Below, in pieces: positions 1 through 6,895 of a stretch of 18,226 bases of DNA (the first letter of the stretch is position 1; the number at the start of each line of letters is the position of its first letter). Below the pieces are notes generated by a model, which was not told the origin of the DNA, did not search any database, and was given only the letters and a program-made list of their open reading frames with translations. Made by a program: the position numbers and the translations under genes. This DNA is from Acidobacteriota bacterium (GTDB lineage Bacteria > Acidobacteriota > Aminicenantia > UBA2199): the NCBI GenBank assembly GCA_021817755.1, contig JAKAGC010000008.1:1-18226 (forward strand), written 5' to 3'.

Positions 1-389
1 ACGAAGCAATGAGCTATCTGGATGAGGTTCAAATCAAAGCACCGCAAGACGGGGAAATCAAACAGGTTAATTCACAAGTGGGTGAAATTATTACAGCAGG
101 ATATCCGTTTATTTCTATGTTGGATAAAGAGAATTACGTTATTTTTAATCTTCGGGAAACTGAATTTAAAGGATTAAAGGTTGGAGATACTTTAAAAATA
201 CATATTCCGGCACTTTTAAAAGATACTTCAATGAAAGTCTATTATATTGCACCTATGGCAGAATTTGCAAAATATGAATCAACACGAGAACGGGGTTCCT
301 GGGATGTGAAAACGTTTGAAGTAAGAGCTCATATTATTGATGCTTTCGATGGAATACGTCCAGGTATGACGATACAAATCGAAAAGTAA
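1..389 (+). CDS. HlyD-family membrane fusion (periplasmic adaptor) protein, C-terminal part
   Basis: This is the 3' end of a gene whose start lies before the window; the frame is open from base 3 and the ATG at base 9 is internal. The visible 128 or so residues contain the second half of a lipoyl/barrel-sandwich domain (IKAPQDGEIKQVNSQVGEII, then a 'G-P-hydrophobic' turn), followed by the beta-barrel domain ending in 'DGIRPGMTIQIEK', the usual close of HlyD/AcrA-type adaptors. Such proteins bridge an inner-membrane transporter to an outer-membrane channel. Two ABC-2 permease genes follow 33 nt downstream on the same strand, so it is probably the adaptor of that ABC exporter. Substrate unknown. 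Family call is firm; the specific subfamily is not. Confidence 0.85.
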   Translation, partial: EAMSYLDEVQIKAPQDGEIKQVNSQVGEIITAGYPFISMLDKENYVIFNLRETEFKGLKVGDTLKIHIPALLKDTSMKVYYIAPMAEFAKYESTRERGSWDVKTFEVRAHIIDAFDGIRPGMTIQIEK

Positions 390-422
390 TAGTGAATTAA
401 AATAAAAAAAAGAGAACGAGCA

Positions 423-1559
423 ATGTCAATATTTAAATGGATTCGCGATGAAATGCGAGCATCTCTGAAATTGAAATTTTTTTGGGCGATGCTCGTCCTG
501 GTGCCGTTAGGCTTGGGATTGTTAATTGGGTTTACCTTTGCATGGAAGCGGGTCCCCCGAGATATCCCTGTTGCAGTATGGAATCGGGATAATCAAAATT
601 TGTCCAGAGAGTTTTTGAGGTATGTGGATAGCACTCAGGCTTTCGCGCTTACAAAATCTGTTACAGATATGGAAGCAGGAAAAGCTTTTTTTGTTTCGGG
701 TGAAGTGCGCGGGTTTATAGTGATTCCTCCGGATTTTTCTAAGAATTTGAATACGGGTAAACCTGCACATGTTATTTTTTATCAGGATTTCAATTATCTT
801 TTACCTGGTCGAACATTGGGAAAAGCGATTTCCAAAATCGAAACATGGGAACAAGAGAAATGGTTGAGACGTTTTTTTGAGAATAAAGGAATCTCTGGTG
901 GTCTTGCTGATTTTCTTAAAAATCCGATACACATCGAATATAAAAAAATGTTCAATGAATCGATGGAATATACACAGTTTATATTACCAGCTCTTTTTAC
1001 GACTTTTCTTTTCCAGGTACTATTCCTCATTGGTGGTACAGCTTATTTCTTTATCCCTTCTGAATCTATCCGTTCATTGAGCGATTCATTCCCATTAAAA
1101 TACTTAAGTATCCGTATTATTGTTTACTTGATGCTTTCGATTATTCCTTTCATTGTGACTTACGGCATTGTCTTTCCTCTATTCAATTGTGCAATGGGAA
1201 ATATATTGATTCTATTTGTATATTATCTTTTATTTACGCTTGCAACTCTGCTGATGGGAATGTTGATTTCGGCGTTGTTGAGGAACCAGGTAATGGCGAC
1301 AGAAATCATCATCGGGTTGGGAGCGGTAGCTTTTACATTATCTGGCTACACCTGGCCACGATATATGTTTCCTGCATTATTTGATAATATTGTGGGATTA
1401 TATCCATTGACATCTTACCTGGAGGAATCCTCGAAAATCTGGTATAAAACGGGGTATAGATTAAGTGCAATACCATTGATTATATTGATTTTCGTTTATG
1501 GGGTCCCATTATACTTCATCACCTGGAAAAGGAGAAGCTGTTATGTTAAAGCGTCGTGA
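423..1559 (+). CDS. ABC-2 type exporter permease (first of two)
   Basis: A 378-residue integral membrane protein with the layout of ABC2_membrane_3/YhgE-like permeases. There is one N-terminal membrane helix (about 20-40), a soluble extracytoplasmic domain (about 41-185, beginning 'DIPVAVWNRD', the usual 'V.vvd.D' segment), then five hydrophobic segments (about 186-210, 228-252, 260-286, 292-310, 347-366). The 'SGYTWPRYMFP' motif near 307-317 is typical of the family. No ATP-binding motifs are present. The SD is weak (GAG-rich, just before the ATG), 33 nt after the adaptor gene. The 3' end overlaps the next permease by 17 nt, so the two are probably translationally coupled and form a heterodimeric channel. 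Similar adaptor-permease-permease sets include YbhG/S/R and YhiI/YhhJ. Substrate unknown. Confidence 0.85.
   Translation: MSIFKWIRDEMRASLKLKFFWAMLVLVPLGLGLLIGFTFAWKRVPRDIPVAVWNRDNQNLSREFLRYVDSTQAFALTKSVTDMEAGKAFFVSGEVRGFIVIPPDFSKNLNTGKPAHVIFYQDFNYLLPGRTLGKAISKIETWEQEKWLRRFFENKGISGGLADFLKNPIHIEYKKMFNESMEYTQFILPALFTTFLFQVLFLIGGTAYFFIPSESIRSLSDSFPLKYLSIRIIVYLMLSIIPFIVTYGIVFPLFNCAMGNILILFVYYLLFTLATLLMGMLISALLRNQVMATEIIIGLGAVAFTLSGYTWPRYMFPALFDNIVGLYPLTSYLEESSKIWYKTGYRLSAIPLIILIFVYGVPLYFITWKRRSCYVKAS
1529..1534 (+). promoter_or_regulatory. Shine-Dalgarno that fixes the start of the second permease
   Basis: AAGGAG lies 8 nt before the ATG at 1543. It selects this start over the in-frame ATG at 1498, which has no comparable SD and would add an unconserved 15-residue stretch. 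Confidence 0.75.
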
Positions 1560-2694
1560 AATCATTTGGAAAGAGATTAAAAAACTTCTATCCAGGGAAG
1601 TAATGATTTACTTTGTCCTGGTGCCTGTATTGGCTGTATTGGTATTTGGTTTTTTGTATATAAAACGTATAGGCCGTGAGTATCCGATTGTAGTCGTGGA
1701 TCAAGAGAAGAATGCGGTATCGAGATTGGCAGTACTTTACCTGGAGAGTTCCCCTGAGATTCATGTGGTGAAAATATTAAATAATGTGGAAGATGGATAT
1801 AATGAAATGCGAAATGGGAAAGCTCAGGCGATTGTAATTTTACAGCGAAATTTATATAAAAATGTAATCCGTAAAGAATCCGAACCGGCGATTGTGATAG
1901 TGGATACACGAAATCTAATCGAAGCCAATTCATTATTAACAGGGATTGCAAAAACGTTAGGAACAGCGCGAATTGGATCAGAATTAAAGTTAATGGATAA
2001 ATATTTTCCAGTTCCGGATCGACGGAATAAGGTATTACCTTTTACTGTTGTTTCCCGTCCGATGGGTAATCCATCTCTGGATTATTTCCTGTTTGTGATT
2101 TCTGCAATTCTGGTACTTGCAACACAACAAGGGATTCTTGTGGGATCCTGTATAGGTATTGCAAAAGAACGGGAGAATAACACATTATTTGATACAATAG
2201 CATCTGCGGGGGGAGCTTTTCGATATGTAATATTTAGACATATTTCTGTGATGGTTTTTGCGATACCAATCGTATTAGTGGTATCTCTATTGTTTTACGG
2301 GGCGTTTTCCATACCATCGGAGAATCTTTTTGCATCAATAGTAATGCTGATATTATTTGCAGGAACAGTGGTAACATTTTCCAATTTTGTGGGTATATTT
2401 TTTAAACGACCGGTAAATGTGTTACAATTTTTCTTTTTCTTTACATTACCGGTGTTTTTTATGTCGGGTTATACGTATCCGCTGGAAAGTATCCATCCGG
2501 TTTTACGGTTTATTATACGATTAATGCCGACTACACCTATTTTAAACTCGTTTCCACGAATAAATTATATTGAAGGCTCTGTGGGGTATTTAGGAATTTA
2601 TTTTTTACATCAATTCGGTCTTTACATAATGTACATGGTATTTGGAATTATTGGAACAGCACTATTGAATAAAAAATTTTCTAAATCCTCATAA
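1543..2694 (+). CDS. ABC-2 type exporter permease (second of two)
   Basis: A 383-residue membrane protein with the same architecture as its upstream neighbour: an N-terminal helix (about 22-40), an extracytoplasmic domain starting 'YPIVVVDQEKN', and five C-terminal hydrophobic segments with the motif 'MSGYTYPLESIHP' matching the SGYT-P motif of the first permease. It is most likely the partner subunit. The ATG at 1543 was chosen because AAGGAG sits 8 nt upstream and the sequence from there, 'MLKRREIIWKEIKKLLSREV', matches how these permeases begin. The 17-nt overlap with the preceding gene indicates coupling. No nucleotide-binding subunit lies in the window, so the ATPase must be upstream or elsewhere. 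Substrate not deducible. Confidence 0.85.
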   Translation: MLKRREIIWKEIKKLLSREVMIYFVLVPVLAVLVFGFLYIKRIGREYPIVVVDQEKNAVSRLAVLYLESSPEIHVVKILNNVEDGYNEMRNGKAQAIVILQRNLYKNVIRKESEPAIVIVDTRNLIEANSLLTGIAKTLGTARIGSELKLMDKYFPVPDRRNKVLPFTVVSRPMGNPSLDYFLFVISAILVLATQQGILVGSCIGIAKERENNTLFDTIASAGGAFRYVIFRHISVMVFAIPIVLVVSLLFYGAFSIPSENLFASIVMLILFAGTVVTFSNFVGIFFKRPVNVLQFFFFFTLPVFFMSGYTYPLESIHPVLRFIIRLMPTTPILNSFPRINYIEGSVGYLGIYFLHQFGLYIMYMVFGIIGTALLNKKFSKSS

Positions 2695-2758
2695 CGAATA
2701 ATAATAGATGATTTGATTGATAAAACTACCTGAACAATTTGTAAGAAGATTTTACAGG

Positions 2759-2793
2759 TTCCGGGGACAGATTTATTTAATGAGTCCCCGGAA
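2759..2793. repeat. Palindromic hairpin, REP-like
   Basis: TTCCGGGGAC (2759-2768) and GTCCCCGGAA (2784-2793) form a perfect 10-bp stem around a 15-nt AT-rich loop. It lies between the 3' ends of two convergent genes. Neither side has a run of T, so it is not a classic intrinsic terminator, although a strong GC stem could still slow polymerase or protect 3' ends. The 'GGGGACAGATTTATT' half resembles, from memory, the palindromes associated with REP-type (RAYT/Y1) transposases in environmental genomes. That identity is inference; no transposase is present here. Confidence 0.55.
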
Positions 2794-2801
2794 TACTAAA
2801 A

Positions 2802-2987
2802 TTACTCCTGGGTCTTGGGAGAATCTCCTGACCAGATTTTATCACAATAATATTTTGTCCAGAGGTTTTCCCAGCATTTTTTATATCCCCCGTTAAATAA
2901 GTTCTGAGCAACGCGAGAAAGAATATCCAGATTTGATATCGTCTTTTTGTTTAATTCTAATCTTTTGGTTTCATATAATCCTTTCAT
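2802..2987 (-). CDS. Putative RiPP (class I lanthipeptide-type) precursor peptide
   Basis: A 61-residue ORF. The ATG at 2987 has a textbook SD (GAGGAG, 7 nt away), preferred over the in-frame ATG at 3017. Residues 8-20 read 'KRLELNKKTISNL', which resembles the leader pattern 'LxLxKKTIxNLx' of the double-glycine natural-product precursors and class I lanthipeptides known from Bacteroidota and some uncultured phyla. A Gly-Gly at 33-34 would be the leader cleavage site. The predicted 27-residue core 'YKKCWENLWTKYYCDKIWSG...' has two Cys (38, 48), Ser/Thr (T44, S53, S56, T59) and many aromatics. No LanB, LanC, radical SAM or peptidase gene lies in the window. It is convergent with the exporter genes at 423-2694 and co-oriented with the kinase upstream. 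The leader call is by pattern only; the modification type is open. Confidence 0.6.
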   Translation of the reverse strand: MKGLYETKRLELNKKTISNLDILSRVAQNLFNGGYKKCWENLWTKYYCDKIWSGDSPKTQE

Positions 2988-2994
2988 ATTTGTA

Positions 2995-3000
2995 CTCCTC
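2995..3000 (-). promoter_or_regulatory. Shine-Dalgarno of the RiPP precursor gene
   Basis: On the minus strand GAGGAG stands 7 nt before the ATG at 2987. It both supports a real gene and picks this start over the ATG at 3017. Confidence 0.7.
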
Positions 3001-3253
3001 AAATAATTTAAAGCCATTTTTAATTAAATTTAGATTTACACGATTTTTTGGGCTTGAAAATAGAAAGCAATTCTAATTCCATTTTTGAGGAATAGGGAAG
3101 AAATCAGATATAAAGATTTTACCTCCTTTCATACAAGGGATTGCAAGGGAGTAAATGTTGTTTTATAAATAGAAAGGAAATTAAATTCGATTTACTATTG
3201 TCCGAAAGTGAGCATGCCAGTGTGCGAACTCGTACATATTTATTAGTTTCAGC

Positions 3254-5542
3254 TTAGATGTGGTTGGATAGTTCTTTAAGAAGGCTGTAAATGGATGCTG
3301 TTCGTGGGCGTTGCTCTGGGTCCTTTTTCAACATAAACATAATTAGATCATTAAGCATTCGATCTATTTCAGGACGGAGCTGATTGGGAGGAATAGGTTC
3401 TTTAGTGAGGATCTGTTTCATTATATCGATGGTGGTTTCCCCAATAAAGGGGCGTGTACCGGTAAGCATTTCGTAGTAGATTACACCGAGAGCATGTATA
3501 TCGCTGGCAAGCGTGATTTGTTTCCCAGTAACCTGTTCGGGGGAGAGATATGCAAGGGAACCGATAACGATACCGGTTTGAGTGAGGCGATCCATGTATT
3601 GAGTCGTAGCAAGTCCGAAATCCAGAAGCTTCACAAAGTAAGGATCTTGATCTGTTTGGGTTAAAATTATATTATCAGGTTTTAAGTCTCGGTGGATGAT
3701 GTTAAGAGTATGTATACTTTTTATAGCATCTGCTATCTGTAGCATGATATGGACTGCTGTCGAGATTTGGAGTTGTTTTTCTTGCTGAATGATTTTTGTG
3801 AGAGTGGGGCCTTCGAGGAGTTCCATTGCGAGGTAGAGATTCCCTTCGCTTTCTCCGCGTTCGATAACTTTAACAATATTGGGGTGAACAACTTGATCGA
3901 TCATTGCGGCTTCTTGTTTGAATCGTTTTTTATGTATCTCATCAGCAAAAAATTCTTCTCTGAGGACTTTTATAGCAATTGTACGCTGACTTGAATCGGT
4001 GAAATCCTGCGCTTTAAATACGGTTCCCATTCCACCGGAAGCAACTTGCTGAAGGATTTTATAGTGACCGATATAATTTTTCTTCTTCCAGAAAGCGAAC
4101 ACGTATTGATATTTCCGGGCATAATAAAATCCGAATAGAAGTAATATTGCAAAAGCAGCGATTAAAAGATTTCGGATCATGGCCTGTCGATTAATCTGGT
4201 ATTTCTGAATTTCATTATCTTTTTTTAGTATGGTAATTTCTTTTTCCTTTTTATCGTCTTCATATTTGGCTTGAATTTCAGTTATTTTTTTCTTACTTTC
4301 ATTATCGAGAATTTTGGCTTCTGTTTCTTTATACTCTTTATAATACTTAAGAGCAGATTTATAATCACCGGTTTTTTCGTGGGTATCGGATATAACCTGG
4401 CATCCTTGCATAACAAGGTCCATCGAATCGGTACTCCTGGCAATTGTTAAACCGCGGTTTATGGATTGTAGAGCATCTGGATATCGAGACATTGTATTAT
4501 AGATACTTCCGATTTCAATAAGAGTTTGGGAAATACTACGGTTTTCTCCCATTTTTTCCTGGATAAGAAGTGCCCGCTTATAGAAATCGAGTGCTTTTTG
4601 GTAATCGTTCAATTCTTTGTAAACGTACCCGATATTATAAAGCGAACTGGCAATTCCAGAATTATTATTCAGTTTTCTGTCAATTTCGAGTGATTTTTCA
4701 TAATATTCAAGAGCCTTTTGTCTTTCCTTTAAATCCCAATACACGTTTGCAATATTATTGTAAAGAGAGGCAATATTCCTATGATCGTTCATTTTCACCC
4801 GGATATCGAGTGCACGGAAATAGTTTTCAAGTGCTTTCTTATGATTCCCCATCACCTGGTAAATCACACCGATATTATTTATTGAACTGGCAATAATAGT
4901 ATTATCACCGAGTTCTTCTTTAATTTCGAGAGATTTTTGATAGTATTCGAGGGCTTTGGGGTAATTTCCCAGCATATCATAACTAATACCGATATTATTA
5001 AGAACAGTGGCAATACCTTTTTTTTCTTTTAGCTCTCTGAAAATCGTTAATGCTTTATGGAGATAATCTCGGGATTTAAAGTAATCACCTTTTCGATTGT
5101 AAATAATACTGAGAATATTTAATGCCACTGATTGGGTTTTTCGATTTCCTATTTTTTGTGCTACTTCAAGGCTCTTTTCTCCATAAGGGAGAGCGTGATC
5201 GTAATCGCCCAGTCTGAGAAAAGCCTGACATAGTTGATCGAGGACTTTTATTTCGGCGAGTCTATTAGGGTATTGTTTTAGTAAAGTAAGGGCTTCATTT
5301 CCGTAAGAGATGGCTTTCCGCGGATTTTCTTTCAAAAGAGATTCGGATATTCCAGTGAGTATTTCAATTCTTTCTTTTCCCCTTGCATTGGGTAACTGTT
5401 TTTCAAGTTCGTGAAAATCTACAGCTTTCAAAAAAAAAGTCAGAAAGAATAATGAAGCGGATAAAAAGATTACGGTTTTACTGGTAAAAAAAAAGCGCTT
5501 TAAATGACGGTGGTTTGAGGAATAGTTATTTGGTGTTTGCAT
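3254..5542 (-). CDS. Membrane-bound TPR protein with C-terminal Ser/Thr kinase domain
   Basis: 762 residues. Order: N-terminal signal/anchor helix (about 23-40), a TPR array (about 60-405) with 40-residue units such as 'NNIG..Y...GN..KALEYY.KSLEI', a charged coiled-coil (about 405-450), a membrane helix (about 457-475), then a Hanks-type kinase (about 494-760). Kinase motifs are complete: Gly loop 'ASGGMGTVFKA', Lys525 (IAIK), Glu544, HRDLKPDN 617-624, DFG 641-643, SPE 667-669 and 'DIHALGVIYYEMLTG'. An active kinase is expected. If both helices span the membrane, the TPRs are extracytoplasmic and the kinase cytoplasmic, giving a receptor-like layout opposite to the common kinase-first/TPR-last order. 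The only plausible start (5542) has no clear SD. Ligand and targets are unknown. Confidence 0.9.
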   Translation of the reverse strand: MQTPNNYSSNHRHLKRFFFTSKTVIFLSASLFFLTFFLKAVDFHELEKQLPNARGKERIEILTGISESLLKENPRKAISYGNEALTLLKQYPNRLAEIKVLDQLCQAFLRLGDYDHALPYGEKSLEVAQKIGNRKTQSVALNILSIIYNRKGDYFKSRDYLHKALTIFRELKEKKGIATVLNNIGISYDMLGNYPKALEYYQKSLEIKEELGDNTIIASSINNIGVIYQVMGNHKKALENYFRALDIRVKMNDHRNIASLYNNIANVYWDLKERQKALEYYEKSLEIDRKLNNNSGIASSLYNIGYVYKELNDYQKALDFYKRALLIQEKMGENRSISQTLIEIGSIYNTMSRYPDALQSINRGLTIARSTDSMDLVMQGCQVISDTHEKTGDYKSALKYYKEYKETEAKILDNESKKKITEIQAKYEDDKKEKEITILKKDNEIQKYQINRQAMIRNLLIAAFAILLLFGFYYARKYQYVFAFWKKKNYIGHYKILQQVASGGMGTVFKAQDFTDSSQRTIAIKVLREEFFADEIHKKRFKQEAAMIDQVVHPNIVKVIERGESEGNLYLAMELLEGPTLTKIIQQEKQLQISTAVHIMLQIADAIKSIHTLNIIHRDLKPDNIILTQTDQDPYFVKLLDFGLATTQYMDRLTQTGIVIGSLAYLSPEQVTGKQITLASDIHALGVIYYEMLTGTRPFIGETTIDIMKQILTKEPIPPNQLRPEIDRMLNDLIMFMLKKDPEQRPRTASIYSLLKELSNHI

Positions 5543-5750
5543 GAAATAATTTTAGCATATAATATGATGAATTGCACGTCTTAATTTGAATTTGAAGCAA
5601 TACTTATTAGAAATTTTCATGTAAAGTGATTACTTTGAAAATTATCGCTACCCTCTGGATGGAGAGAAAAATGAAATTTTTAATTTTAGACATTTATAAA
5701 AGGAAACGCTGAACCTTTCGAATTTTTCTATATTAAATATCGGGTGAATG

Positions 5751-5759
5751 TGATATAAT
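5751..5759 (+). promoter_or_regulatory. Extended -10 promoter for the DUF362-lpt operon
   Basis: TGATATAAT (TG at 5751-5752, consensus TATAAT at 5754-5759) matches an extended -10 element. No good -35 is visible, as is typical of extended -10 promoters. Transcription would begin near 5766, about 35 nt before the ATG at 5801. Confidence 0.5.
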
Positions 5760-5800
5760 AACACACTATATGAATTTTAATATTTTGAGGAAATGAATCG

Positions 5801-6895
5801 ATGACAAAAGCGAAAGTCGCTATAATAAAGACGTCGCCTGATCGAGTAATTGAAGATTATCGTAAATTATGCCGGCTGGCAGAAATTGAAAAAGCATTGG
5901 ATAACTCGACTGCGACTATTTTAAAAGATAATATAACCTGGCATAATGTTTATCCGGGTGTAAATACGACTCCGTGGCAATTGAAAGGAACTGTAGAAGG
6001 ATTAAAAGAAGCTGGATTCGATAAGCTTGTGGCTGTTCATAATCATACGGTTGTTACGATTGCGGAAAAGGGTGAGGAAGAACTTAAATTTAAACCGATT
6101 TATGAAAATTACAATATTCCGGTTTTATTCAATTTTAAAGATGAGCATATGAAATGGGTAGAATTTAAGCCCTCATTCAAAACACTTGCTTTACATAATA
6201 TTTTTCCACATGGAATACGTATTCCTGATTTTTTTATAGGAAAGAATATTGTTCATATGCCGACTGTTAAAACCCATTCTTATACGACATATACGGGAGC
6301 TTTAAAGAATGCTTTCGGGGGTTTGCTAAATTACCGAAGACATTATACGCATACATGGATACATGAGACATTGGTAGATTTACTGGCTATTGGGCGTGAA
6401 ATCCATACTGGGATGTTTGCTACAATGGACGGAACAACAGCGGGAGAAGGTCCTGGCCCGCGTACTGTTATTCCTCATGATAAGCATGTAATACTTGCAT
6501 CTAAAGACCAAGTTGCAATTGATTCCGTGGCGGCACGATTAATGGGTTTTGATTGGAGAAATATTCCTTGTATTGCACTATCTCATGAACATAAGCTGGG
6601 GATCGGGGATCCTTCGGAAATTGAAATCGTGGGGGATATCGATGCAGCTAATGAAAATTGGAACTTCAATGTGGGAGTTAATTTTGCTACGGGAGTGGGG
6701 CGATTATTCTGGCATGATTCTCCTCTCAAATACCTTCAGAAACTCTTTTTTCATACTCCAATGGTTCATTTATTCAATTTTGCTTCGTTTTTTTACCATG
6801 ATAAATTCTGGTATAATGTAAAAGGAAAGAAAATCGTGAATACCTGGAAAGATAATTCCGACTGGGGTAAATTATTCGAATCTTATCAAAAATGA
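5801..6895 (+). CDS. DUF362 domain-containing protein
   Basis: 364 residues with the DUF362 signature: 'MPTVKTHSYTTYTGALKNAFG' spanning 153-173, the 'GEGPGPR' motif (215-221), 'VILASKDQVAIDSVAARLMG' (230-249) and a terminal 'LGIGDPSEIEIVG' (266-278). The biochemical role of DUF362 is not settled. Many members carry a ferredoxin domain or a Tat signal; this one has neither a CxxCxxC cluster nor a signal peptide, so it is probably cytosolic. A GAGG SD (5787-5790) precedes the ATG at 5801. The stop overlaps the next start as ATGA, so it is co-translated with the LptC/LptA-like protein, which may point to a role related to the envelope (inference). Confidence 0.8.
   Translation: MTKAKVAIIKTSPDRVIEDYRKLCRLAEIEKALDNSTATILKDNITWHNVYPGVNTTPWQLKGTVEGLKEAGFDKLVAVHNHTVVTIAEKGEEELKFKPIYENYNIPVLFNFKDEHMKWVEFKPSFKTLALHNIFPHGIRIPDFFIGKNIVHMPTVKTHSYTTYTGALKNAFGGLLNYRRHYTHTWIHETLVDLLAIGREIHTGMFATMDGTTAGEGPGPRTVIPHDKHVILASKDQVAIDSVAARLMGFDWRNIPCIALSHEHKLGIGDPSEIEIVGDIDAANENWNFNVGVNFATGVGRLFWHDSPLKYLQKLFFHTPMVHLFNFASFFYHDKFWYNVKGKKIVNTWKDNSDWGKLFESYQK

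Noticed and set aside
1498..1542. Upstream ATG as start of the second permease
   Set aside because: No good SD and an unconserved extension; ATG 1543 has AAGGAG at 8 nt.
2988..3017. ATG at 3017 as start of the small peptide gene
   Set aside because: It has no clear SD, whereas ATG 2987 has GAGGAG at 7 nt and places the leader motif close to the N-terminus.
3073..3132. A 19-residue minus-strand ORF starting at 3132
   Set aside because: It contains an SD-like AAGGAGG but no start codon at the right distance after it; upstream SD is poor and nothing supports a second peptide gene.
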